Source: Candidatus Zixiibacteriota bacterium
GTDB lineage: Bacteria; Zixibacteria; MSB-5A5; SM1-73
Direction of reading: 5' to 3'
Assembly (NCBI GenBank): GCA_023129805.1
Contig: JAGMBK010000067.1
Location: 1-9,527 of the forward strand
DNA length: 9,527 nt
Made by a program: the position numbers and the translations under genes. This document shows, one piece after another, positions 1 to 6,659 of the stretch (its first letter is position 1; each line of letters begins with the position of its first letter). The notes under the pieces were generated by a model. It was not told where the DNA came from, did no database searches, and saw only the letters and a program-made list of their open reading frames with translations.

Positions 1-257
1 GATTTGGTCACCATGATCACCGGCAGATGCGGACTCTTCTCCTTGATCTCCTCTAAAGTAGCTAAACCATCCTTGCCCGGCATCATCTCGTCCAAAAGGA
101 CCAAATCGAAGTCTCTGCTCCCCACCAAAGCCACCGCATCGTCTCCATTGGATGCTTCGGTCACCTTATAACCTTTGGACTCCAGAAAAATTATGTGCGA
201 TTTTAACTGATCGATCTCATCATCCACCCATAAGATATGCTTGATCTCTTCTTTCAT
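1..257 (-). CDS. porX: PorX-type response regulator, N-terminal receiver domain (partial, cut by window edge)
   Basis: Only the first 85 codons are present; the reading frame is still open at base 1. I translated it by hand from the ATG at 257. It is a CheY-like receiver: acidic pocket D12-D13 in ILWVDDE, phospho-acceptor D56 in [10 protein letters not shown] at 64-65 and the switch threonine T84 in MVTK. In the family, phosphorylation of the Asp by a partner kinase drives output. Trp before the VDDE motif, Glu directly after the phospho-Asp, and the order FLE-x-[15 protein letters not shown] are characteristic of PorX, which pairs this receiver with a C-terminal PglZ phosphatase-like domain and regulates type IX secretion in Bacteroidetes. 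The C-terminal part is outside the window, so PglZ is predicted, not seen. GAGGAG lies 11 bases before the ATG, and a TATACT box at 329-324 could serve as a -10. A plain single-domain receiver is the alternative. Confidence 0.85.
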   Translation of the reverse strand, partial: MKEEIKHILWVDDEIDQLKSHIIFLESKGYKVTEASNGDDAVALVGSRDFDLVLLDEMMPGKDGLATLEEIKEKSPHLPVIMVTK

Positions 258-337
258 GATTATCACCACTCCTCATATTGGCTCAAGATAAAAATGCAAG
301 ACCTCTAAAGCATTGATTTTCAAAGTATAATTATCTG

Positions 338-388
338 GCGTAGCCCCGCCTTTGGCGGGGCTGGCAAGCCGTAAAGGCTTGCCTACGC
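338..388. repeat. GTAG-headed double hairpin (REP/BIME-like inverted pair)
   Basis: Two perfect hairpins sit back to back inside an outer inverted repeat, GCGTAG (338-343) with CTACGC (383-388). Hairpin 1 is AGCCCCGCC (342-350), loop TTT, GGCGGGGCT (354-362). Hairpin 2 is GGCAAGCC (363-370), loop GTAAA, GGCTTGCC (376-383). Each unit, read from its own end, starts with GTAG. That tetranucleotide at the 5' foot of a hairpin is the hallmark of REP elements mobilised by REP-associated Y1 transposases (RAYTs). It lies between gpmI and the porX-like gene. No U-tract follows, so it is not a classical terminator, although it could stabilise the gpmI transcript end. No RAYT gene is in the window. Confidence 0.75.
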
Positions 389-476
389 GGCTATGGTAAT
401 TCTATATGAAAAACAACACATCTATTGTAAAAGCTACTTTGAACTGGCTTTAGTTTTTATCGGATCGAGACAAACC

Positions 477-2000
477 TCAAATTATCAGATTTTCTCCTTC
501 CATCTCCTCGGGCTTTTTTAGGTTCATCAGATGAAGGATAGTTGGTGCTATGTCGGCAAGTTTTCCATCTTCTTTTAATTTCCCCTTAAAATCATCCATC
601 ACCAGGGCAAAGGGCACCCGATTGGTGGTATGGGCGGTGAAGACCCCGCCATTTCCCGGATCAATCATCTTTTCTGCATTACCATGATCCCCGGTGACTA
701 AAGCAATTCCATTCACCTCCCTTACTGCGGCTATCACCTCCCCTACACACTTATCCATGGTCTCAACGGCTTTAATCGCTGCCGAAAGGACGCCGGTGTG
801 TCCCACCATATCTGGATTGGCATAATTGAGGAGGATAAAATCATATTTGTTAGATTTTATCTCCTTTGTCACCTTTTGGGTGACCTCGAAGGCACTCATC
901 TCCGGCTTTAAATCATAGGTGGCAACCTTTGGCGAATGGACCAAAATCCGGTCCTCTCCCTCGAATGGCTTCTCCTCTCCTACATTGAAGAAAAAGGTAA
1001 CGTGGGCGTATTTTTCGGTTTCGGCGATGCGAAGCTGAGCCTTTCCCTCTCTTTCCAGCACCTCTCCCAAAATGTTGGTGAGCTTAATTGGAGGAAAGGC
1101 AACCTTACATTTCAGTTTCTCATCATACAGTGTCAGGCTGATCAAATCGATGGTCAGATTGTTCGTTCGGGGAAATTCACCGAAATCCTGATCAGTTAAT
1201 GCGTAAGAAAGCTGGCGGGCGCGGTCTGCTCGAAAATTGAAGAAAATTCCCACATCGCCTTTTTTGATCCTCCCGTTTTGCGGATTATCGCTGGCCCTGA
1301 CCACCATGGGGACCATGAATTCATCGGTGACATTTTCCGTATAGGATTTCCTTATGGCGCTGATCGCATCGTTGGCCTGAATCCCTTCACCATTGACTAT
1401 AGCTTTGTAGGCTTTTTCCACTCGATCCCATCTTTTGTCTCTATCCATGGCATAATATCGTCCCGCCACAGTGGCTAATTTCCCTATGCCCAGCTCCTTA
1501 AATTTATCCAGAAGCTCTTGAATATATCCTGCTCCTGCCGTGGGGGAAGTATCTCTTCCATCCAGAAATGCATGCACAAAGACCTTTTTTACTTTCTTCT
1601 CTTTAGCCAGCTCCAACAAAGCATATAGATGATTAGGAGAACTGTGCACGCACCCATCCGAGACCAAGCCTAAAAGATGCAAGCTTGCGTCTCTTTGTTT
1701 TGTCGTCTCCATCCCTGCCACCAGCACCGGATTTTCGAAGAAGGCTTTTTCCTCGATTGCCTTATCAATTCTGGTAATCTCCTGATACACCACCCTTCCC
1801 GCTCCCAAATTGAGATGTCCCACCTCGCTGTTTCCCATCTGTCCCTCCGGCAGACCCACATCCAGACCGGAGGCACCCAGAGTGGTGTAAGCGTATTTTA
1901 CGAAAATCTCATCTAAATGGGGCTTGGAAGCAAAGGCTATGGCATTTCCCTCTTTTTGAGGACTCAACCCATATCCATCCATTACCAGAAGCAGAATCAT
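477..2000 (-). CDS. gpmI: 2,3-bisphosphoglycerate-independent phosphoglycerate mutase (GpmI)
   Basis: Interconverts 3-phosphoglycerate and 2-phosphoglycerate in cytosolic glycolysis and gluconeogenesis through a phosphoserine intermediate, using two Mn2+ ions. The 507 residues match the usual family length of about 510. Visible active-site features are D8 in MDGYG, the phosphorylated S58 in QMGNSEVGH, the substrate-binding stretch HAFLDGRDTSP (143-153), AGRYYAMDRDKRWDR (179-193), NFRADRARQ (255-263), D397 and H401 in NPDMVGHTG, D438-H439 in TGDHGNAE, and H457 in TAHTTN. All expected metal ligands are present, so the enzyme should be active. One oddity is FFFNVGEE (336-343), with Val340 where the family usually has Gly. 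The start is supported by AAGGTGA just upstream and by the lack of any other in-frame ATG before a stop. It has its own extended -10 promoter about 110 bases upstream, separate from the envelope genes. Confidence 0.97.
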   Translation of the reverse strand: MILLLVMDGYGLSPQKEGNAIAFASKPHLDEIFVKYAYTTLGASGLDVGLPEGQMGNSEVGHLNLGAGRVVYQEITRIDKAIEEKAFFENPVLVAGMETTKQRDASLHLLGLVSDGCVHSSPNHLYALLELAKEKKVKKVFVHAFLDGRDTSPTAGAGYIQELLDKFKELGIGKLATVAGRYYAMDRDKRWDRVEKAYKAIVNGEGIQANDAISAIRKSYTENVTDEFMVPMVVRASDNPQNGRIKKGDVGIFFNFRADRARQLSYALTDQDFGEFPRTNNLTIDLISLTLYDEKLKCKVAFPPIKLTNILGEVLEREGKAQLRIAETEKYAHVTFFFNVGEEKPFEGEDRILVHSPKVATYDLKPEMSAFEVTQKVTKEIKSNKYDFILLNYANPDMVGHTGVLSAAIKAVETMDKCVGEVIAAVREVNGIALVTGDHGNAEKMIDPGNGGVFTAHTTNRVPFALVMDDFKGKLKEDGKLADIAPTILHLMNLKKPEEMEGENLII

Positions 2001-2048
2001 AAAGTCACCTTGTTTTGCCTGTGAGTCAATTGGTCTTTTGGCACTCCC

Positions 2049-2058
2049 ATGACGTCAT
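2049..2058. promoter_or_regulatory. 10-bp perfect palindrome in gpmI leader
   Basis: ATGACGTCAT is a perfect palindrome between the predicted gpmI transcription start (about 2103) and the gpmI ATG at 2000. Its position downstream of the promoter would suit a repressor operator. No regulator can be named from the sequence, and a 10-bp palindrome may occur by chance. Confidence 0.25.
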
Positions 2059-2109
2059 TAAATCATTTACGTGACAGGACGAGAAATAGATAAATTAGGC
2101 ACCCTAAAA

Positions 2110-2118
2110 ATTATACCA
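2110..2118 (-). promoter_or_regulatory. Extended -10 promoter for gpmI
   Basis: On the minus strand the sequence reads TGGTATAAT: a perfect TATAAT hexamer (2115-2110) preceded by the extended -10 TGn. The matching -35 position (GACTAC, 2138-2133) is poor, as is common with extended -10 promoters. Initiation near 2103 would give a leader of about 100 bases before the gpmI ATG at 2000. If the organism uses a Bacteroidetes-like sigma factor, this match to the sigma-70 consensus carries less weight. Confidence 0.5.
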
Positions 2119-2162
2119 CCTCTCAGATGGAGGTAGTCGCCCCAGACGGGTAATCAAGAAAT

Positions 2163-2202
2163 GCAGGCTGAGGCTCATTTGAGTCAAATGACCTGCGGCT
2201 AT
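2163..2202 (-). repeat. Degenerate REP-like copy with different inner stem
   Basis: Read on the minus strand it begins ATAGCCGCAGG, which matches the GTAGCCGCAGG head of the neighbouring element except for one base in the tetranucleotide. It contains a hairpin TCATTT (2175-2180), loop GAGTC, AAATGA (2186-2191) and outer arms GCAGG (2163-2167) and CCTGC (2192-2196). It is probably a diverged relative of the copies at 2214-2270. Confidence 0.45.
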
Positions 2203-2213
2203 CCCGAGAGAGC

Positions 2214-2270
2214 GGTAGCCGCACCCTTTAGGGTGCGTAAAACACACGCAGGCTAAAGCCTGCGGCTACC
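2214..2270. repeat. GTAGCCGCA inverted pair (BIME-like), with covarying stems
   Basis: Outer arms GGTAGCCGCA (2214-2223) and TGCGGCTACC (2261-2270) are a perfect 10-bp inverted repeat. Inside, hairpin 1 is CGCACCC (2220-2226), loop TTTA, GGGTGCG (2231-2237). Hairpin 2 is CGCAGGC (2247-2253), loop TAAA, GCCTGCG (2258-2264). Each half, read from its own end, is GTAGCCGCA-NNN-TTTA-N'N'N'-TGCG; the inner triplet is CCC/GGG in one and GGC/GCC in the other, so pairing is kept while sequence changes. Further GTAG heads follow at 2133 (GTAGTCGCC) and 2281 (GTAGCCAAC). This is the layout of a REP/BIME mobilised by a RAYT-type transposase, which is not encoded here. Confidence 0.8.
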
Positions 2271-2440
2271 GGATGAGGTGGTAGCCAACCATATGAGCGA
2301 AATTCACACCTTTTGAATCGATTGATGTTCCTCCACATCTCAAGAAAATTTCTGAATGACGGTCTTTTGATTTGTTATGGTAACATCTGAACCATCAGAA
2401 TGTTTCAAGTGGCGACATATGAAAATCCACCTTTCCACCA

Positions 2441-2466
2441 TCGGAAAATGGGGCAACTCCCCATTA
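2441..2466 (-). terminator. Rho-independent terminator-like hairpin after the lipoprotein gene
   Basis: On the minus strand AATGGGG (2465-2459), loop AGTTG, CCCCATT (2453-2447) forms a 7-bp stem ending in a short run of four Ts that overlaps the stem foot (plus-strand AAAA at 2445-2448). The stem starts inside the TAA stop codon (2466-2464) of the propeller lipoprotein gene, as expected for the end of the two-gene unit. The U-tract is short, so efficiency is uncertain. Confidence 0.55.
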
Positions 2467-3621
2467 ATATCCAAAACAATACAAAAAACCGTCCTCTGAA
2501 GCTATATAGATTTTTCCATCATAATGGGCAGGTGAAGATGAAATCATTCCCCTGGTTTGATATTTCCACAGAAGCTTCCCCGTAAAACGATTCAAAACGT
2601 AAAAATTGCCGTCATACGATCCAAAAAAGAGCTTATTACCCACTGCGACGGGAGAGGAACGGACCAAGCCCTCAGTTTCAAATTTCCAGCTAAGTTCTCC
2701 GGTCTTCTGATTCACCGCATACATGAAATAATCATTTGATCCAATGTATACCAGAGTCTCAGCAACCGCGGGAGAGGAGTATACATCGGCTTGGGTCTTA
2801 AATTTCCATATGAGAGCCCCATCTTTTACATTTAAAGCATAAAGATTTCCGTCAACCGATCCAAAGAACACCATTCCGTTCTTTATAGCCGGAGAGGAAA
2901 AGATGGCACCTTCTGCTTTGAATTTCCAAATTATCTCTCCACTCTCTATATCCAGGGCATATAAGTAGCCATCAGTTGAGCCAAAACAGATTGCTCTTTC
3001 ACCTGGGGTGGATGAAGAATGGCCATCACAGGCTGGGGTGGAGATGACGGAAGCAGAAGTCTCAAATTCCCAGATCACCTCACCCGTGTTTTTGTTTAAA
3101 GCCCATAAGATACCTGAGCTTGATCCCACAAAGATTTTGTCTCCGCACAGGGCAGGAGATGAGCACAAATCTCCCAACTTCTTTTTCCACAAAATCTCCC
3201 CGGTTCGGAGATTTAAGGCAAAGAGAGCTTCCTTCCTCCCTTTGTCCAGACCAAAATAAATTCTAACATCCTCCCCGCAGGCTGATGTGGAGACAGGTGA
3301 AGAGACCTTGTATACTCCCAGGTCTTTCCCGAAGAGTGCGTCGAGAAAATGCACTCTTTTATCCAGCGATCCGATGACCACAATCTTGCCAACAACAATC
3401 GGCGATGACTTCAAAGGTCTTTTGGCATCATATTTCCATAAAAGCTTATTCGGCACCACAATGGTCGAAAGAATGTATGCGGTATTCTGGCAGTCTCCCC
3501 GGAAATTTTTCCAGTCGGACAAATCATTAGAACGAAACTTTTTGAATTTAAACCCACCGGCACATGAGACCGCAAGAAGCAAAACCAAAAAAAGGAGGTG
3601 AGGAAAAATAGTTTTTCTCAT
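2464..3621 (-). CDS. BamB-like PQQ-repeat eight-bladed beta-propeller lipoprotein
   Basis: A 385-residue predicted lipoprotein. Residues 2-3 (RK) lead into a hydrophobic stretch and a lipobox ending LLLAVSC, so Cys20 should be lipidated after signal peptidase II cleavage. After WKNFRGD, about eight repeats of the pattern SSPA-x-GKIFVGS-x-DG-x-LYALN-x-TGE-x-IWKF fill residues 60-385, and the LLWKY strand near 61-65 could close the ring. Length and layout resemble BamB (about 390 residues, eight blades, outer-membrane lipoprotein), but similar propellers are common, so the name is withheld. It lacks the haem and catalytic parts of PQQ dehydrogenases, so it is probably a scaffold. Start choice: ATG at 3621 overlaps the upstream stop as TGATG, with GGAG six bases before it; an ATG at 3633 would add four residues. 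The overlap implies translational coupling to the protease-barrel gene. Seven cysteines beyond the first are unusual for a periplasmic propeller. Confidence 0.93.
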   Translation of the reverse strand: MRKTIFPHLLFLVLLLAVSCAGGFKFKKFRSNDLSDWKNFRGDCQNTAYILSTIVVPNKLLWKYDAKRPLKSSPIVVGKIVVIGSLDKRVHFLDALFGKDLGVYKVSSPVSTSACGEDVRIYFGLDKGRKEALFALNLRTGEILWKKKLGDLCSSPALCGDKIFVGSSSGILWALNKNTGEVIWEFETSASVISTPACDGHSSSTPGERAICFGSTDGYLYALDIESGEIIWKFKAEGAIFSSPAIKNGMVFFGSVDGNLYALNVKDGALIWKFKTQADVYSSPAVAETLVYIGSNDYFMYAVNQKTGELSWKFETEGLVRSSPVAVGNKLFFGSYDGNFYVLNRFTGKLLWKYQTRGMISSSPAHYDGKIYIASEDGFLYCFGY

Positions 3622-3631
3622 CAAAAGCTCC
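3619..3631 (-). promoter_or_regulatory. Coupled ribosome binding site and TGATG stop/start overlap
   Basis: On the minus strand GGAG (3631-3628), a six-base spacer, then TGATG: the TGA stop (3623-3621) of the protease-barrel gene shares its A with the ATG (3621-3619) of the lipoprotein gene. The binding site lies inside the last codons of the upstream gene, which fits re-initiation by ribosomes finishing that gene and decides the start over the ATG at 3633. Confidence 0.75.
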
Positions 3632-6422
3632 ATCCGAAGAAGAAGTCAAAATCGGTTTTCTTACCTATCTTTTTGAAGTCGGTGGTTCGAGAGATATCAA
3701 AACGGAGAACCATCACATACCCTATGCTTATCCTGGCTCCAACTCCAAAGCTTCCGTAAAGCTGATCAAATTCATCCTCCCATGCATTTCCCGCATCGAA
3801 AAATAAAGCTCCTCTGATGGCATGGAAGGATATCTTCCCAAAGGGAAAACCTATGGAGAGATTGTCGATTAAAGGATATCGCAATTCGTTATTCACCAGG
3901 ATTAGATGTCTCCCATAAAATGCTCTCCGGTCATAACCTCTCAAAGACCAGCTCCCTCCCAGATAAAGTCTCTGGGGCTCTTTGCCACTGGACGTGAAGC
4001 CCATAACTCTTATAGCGTAGCAGCTATTCTTTTTTAATCGGATATACTTTCTGAAATCGCACAGGATAAGTTTGTTATATGCCTGGCCTTTATTCAAATT
4101 CAAGGTAAGACCCAAGGTGAAATTGAATCTGGTGCCATCGATGGGTCCCACCAAATCCCAGATACTGGTGTCCAGAATCCAGGAGATATAGTTGGTGGAG
4201 AGAAGCGCCTTTCTCTCTCTGTTTTGAATATAAACATCCCGATCGGACTGGCGTAAGAAAAAGCGGGCATCCACCCTTTTGAACTTGGATAGCGGATAGC
4301 TTGCTAAAGCCAGCCCCCCATATTGTCTTTCCGTATAAAAGCCATAATATTCGTCGTAATACTCATCCTTGAGATGGAAAAGCCCATATCCGTAGTTGAG
4401 GCGATGGGTTTTGTTAATATAGGTTACGCCAAAATTGAAGCTGGAGAGAAACTCATCTGAGGAGCGGGCACTGTTGCCCAAAAGGAAAAAATATTGATGG
4501 TTTCCCAACATGTCGGTAAATGCCGCCTGAAATCCTCCCACCGTTCCATAAACCGCATCATACGATATGACCGATTGAGCGATATCAAAGGAGAATCGAT
4601 TCTTATATTTCACCGATCCGCTCTCTTGATCTCCCTCTATCTTCTTGGGTGTCCATGATGGTTTGGTTGCGTGAAGGGATAAGTTTGTCGCCCCGGAGAA
4701 ATCAGCATATCCAACCACAACGCTATCCAAGCTCATCTTATGTATCTGAAAACTGTATCTCTGGTAAGCGGTGAAGAAGATGGTCTCACCGTCCGGGGAG
4801 AAGCTGGGATCAAATGCACCGGTCAAAAAAGAGGTGAGCTGGCTGGTTTGAGATGAGTCGTTTTCGGGACCGAAGGATAAAAGATAAAGGTCATATGAAC
4901 CATTCCGGTCAGATGAAAAGACCAAACTTGTGCCGTCCGGCGACCAATCCGGCGCCAGATTATGGTGGGGACCAGAGGTCAAGGGGATGATTTTATTCTC
5001 CGGAAGGGTCAAGAGAAAAAGATTCAGAAAACCATCCTCTCCCCAAAGACCCCGATCAGAGACAAAGGCGATGCGTTTCCCATCCGGAGACCAACTGGGA
5101 TCCTGCTCTTCATATATGTCGTTGGTCAATCCAGTTAAGAGCTTACTTTCAAGGTCATATGAATAAAGGTCAGAATATCCATTCTTGGTAACCCCCACAA
5201 AAGCTATATTTTGAGCATCTGGAGACCAAGTTGGGGAGGAAAGCTCAATTAGGTTCACAAACCTCTTTTTTTCTGTAATCTTTCTTTTCGCTATATCATA
5301 CACATATAACACATCATTCTCATGACTCTTGGAGACGAAAGCAATCTCGCCATCTTTGGAGACTCCGATCTTGCTCTTCAGAAGATGCAAGGATTCAAAC
5401 TGGGGCGATCTTTCTCCTTTGATCAGGGTAACTGACTTTTTCTTCTCCCCTTCCGGCGACATCATACAGATGGAGGAATACCCTAATTTATTTGATTTGA
5501 ACACCACCCAGTCCTGATCGGATAAGAAAACCGGCTCCGGCTTTATGTTTATCCCATCAAAGGTGAGCTGGGTGGAGATGCGGTCTGGGAGGTCTTTAGT
5601 TTTTATCTCTGGGAAATATTTTTTCTTCAAGGAATATTCCCACTGTCTCCATACCTCTTTTAAGCTCTTGTTGAAAGTCAGTCGGAAGACTTCACTAAAG
5701 TTGGTTGCCTTCCAGTAGTTTTCAAATAGCAATCCTATCTTGTCATCTCCGTATTCTTTCTCCAGATGAGCACAAAACGCCTCCCCGATTTTGTACATCA
5801 AGTAGGTTCCATATACCTGATAGATATCCTCCAGCCGGAGAAACCTTCCAGAGATGACTAAATCTCTGATCATCATATCTGCTTCGCTATCCCACTTCCT
5901 GGACCAGTGTTCAGCCAGACCCTCCTCAAACCACAGGGGCAGACCGGTATAGTTAAATCTTTTGTGAGCCCTCATCACATAAGGGATTTTATGCATGATG
6001 AAGGTGTGAACCAGCTCATGCTGGATCACCCGGGCAAAATTTGAATATGACCCGTCAAAGGGGATGACCATACGTCCTTTTAAAAATTCGGTGAAGCCGG
6101 CAACGCTTTCTGGAAGTAGGGAGGGGATGATGTTAGTTTGGGCAAAATAGTTGGGGGAGCTGTAGATCACCAAGGGAATTTTTCTTTTTATACGATGATT
6201 AAACTTATTCTCCAAAAACCGGTAGCTTTCCTCTGCACAATTAGCCGCAATCTCAGCAATCTCCTTTTCTTCCGTATAAAAATAGATCTCAAAATGCTGG
6301 GTGGTCAAAACCTGCCAATCGAAATTGGTGTACTGGATCTTATTCTTGCCAAAGTAGTATTGCCCATAGGAAGAGTTGGAGAGTAACAGAAAAAGAACTA
6401 TGAGAAAAGCTAATTTTTTCAT
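3621..6422 (-). CDS. Secreted zinc metalloprotease + TolB-like propeller + Omp85/BamA-type barrel fusion
   Basis: A 933-residue three-part protein counted from the ATG at 6422, which gives a clean signal peptide (MKKLAFLIVLF, then SNSSYG before Gln21). Part 1, about 25-280: a gluzincin-type peptidase (peptidase MA-like) with HELVH at 135-139 and downstream LPLWFEEGLAEHW, where E166 or E167 is the likely third zinc ligand. Part 2, about 290-595: a TolB/PD40 propeller of roughly six blades, with SPD motifs PTWSPD (397), PSWSPDG (442), PDWSPDG (491) and PSFSPDG (539). Part 3, about 610-933: an Omp85-like barrel with LYLGGSWSLRGY (819-830), NNELRYPL (844-851), GALFFDAGNAW and a C-terminal Phe (GWSF). 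No POTRA repeat is evident. The likely role is surface or periplasmic proteolysis, with the barrel anchoring or exporting the rest; substrate unknown. The frame also allows an ATG at 6482 (953 residues), but that would bury the signal peptide. Confidence 0.93.
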   Translation of the reverse strand: MKKLAFLIVLFLLLSNSSYGQYYFGKNKIQYTNFDWQVLTTQHFEIYFYTEEKEIAEIAANCAEESYRFLENKFNHRIKRKIPLVIYSSPNYFAQTNIIPSLLPESVAGFTEFLKGRMVIPFDGSYSNFARVIQHELVHTFIMHKIPYVMRAHKRFNYTGLPLWFEEGLAEHWSRKWDSEADMMIRDLVISGRFLRLEDIYQVYGTYLMYKIGEAFCAHLEKEYGDDKIGLLFENYWKATNFSEVFRLTFNKSLKEVWRQWEYSLKKKYFPEIKTKDLPDRISTQLTFDGINIKPEPVFLSDQDWVVFKSNKLGYSSICMMSPEGEKKKSVTLIKGERSPQFESLHLLKSKIGVSKDGEIAFVSKSHENDVLYVYDIAKRKITEKKRFVNLIELSSPTWSPDAQNIAFVGVTKNGYSDLYSYDLESKLLTGLTNDIYEEQDPSWSPDGKRIAFVSDRGLWGEDGFLNLFLLTLPENKIIPLTSGPHHNLAPDWSPDGTSLVFSSDRNGSYDLYLLSFGPENDSSQTSQLTSFLTGAFDPSFSPDGETIFFTAYQRYSFQIHKMSLDSVVVGYADFSGATNLSLHATKPSWTPKKIEGDQESGSVKYKNRFSFDIAQSVISYDAVYGTVGGFQAAFTDMLGNHQYFFLLGNSARSSDEFLSSFNFGVTYINKTHRLNYGYGLFHLKDEYYDEYYGFYTERQYGGLALASYPLSKFKRVDARFFLRQSDRDVYIQNRERKALLSTNYISWILDTSIWDLVGPIDGTRFNFTLGLTLNLNKGQAYNKLILCDFRKYIRLKKNSCYAIRVMGFTSSGKEPQRLYLGGSWSLRGYDRRAFYGRHLILVNNELRYPLIDNLSIGFPFGKISFHAIRGALFFDAGNAWEDEFDQLYGSFGVGARISIGYVMVLRFDISRTTDFKKIGKKTDFDFFFGWSF

Positions 6423-6429
6423 ACTTTTT

Positions 6430-6458
6430 AAGATAACAAATCCTGAATAGAAAATCAA
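6430..6458 (-). promoter_or_regulatory. Candidate promoter for the protease-barrel/lipoprotein unit
   Basis: On the minus strand TTGATT (6458-6453), a 17-base spacer, and TATCTT (6435-6430). Each hexamer matches four of six consensus bases and the spacing is ideal. The -10 ends only seven bases before the ATG at 6422, so a transcript from here would be leaderless or nearly so. That agrees with the lack of a good ribosome binding site at that ATG: the nearest AGGA is about 18 bases away. Confidence 0.35.
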
Positions 6459-6659
6459 CTTCGCCGAATCAGAAGTTTGCATTCACTGATGTGGTATGAC
6501 TGATTTCTCCAGAAGAGTTAATTATCCACTTCCCTGAACTGGTGATCGAATGCGGTCAAAGAAAAATTGGGCTTCCTCTTAGATCATGGGATCTTGGCGG
6601 ACGTGGAGATATCAGTTTATGGTTTTTGAAAAAGCAGTCGTCTATTGGGACGTCATTTT

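Larger units (their letters stand above)
2001..2463. other. 463-bp intergenic region with gpmI promoter and palindrome cluster
   Basis: No credible protein gene is seen in this gap. It holds, from right to left, the terminator-like hairpin of the lipoprotein gene (2441-2466), a cluster of GTAG-headed palindromes (about 2133-2286), the gpmI extended -10 promoter (2110-2118), and a 10-bp palindrome in the gpmI leader (2049-2058). Confidence 0.7.

Noticed and set aside
338..388. Rho-independent terminator for gpmI
   Set aside because: The stems are strong but no U-tract follows on the minus strand and the element is about 90 bases past the stop; the GTAG/CTAC ends fit a REP-like repeat better.
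2133..2286. CRISPR array
   Set aside because: Units are inverted, differ in sequence and lack regular unique spacers; no cas gene is nearby.
2464..3621. PQQ-dependent dehydrogenase
   Set aside because: Too short, made only of propeller repeats after a lipobox, and lacking catalytic and haem motifs; a structural lipoprotein fits better.
3621..6422. Plain TolB of the Tol-Pal system
   Set aside because: TolB is about 430 residues with no HExxH domain and no barrel, and no tol or pal gene is adjacent; only the propeller repeats are shared.
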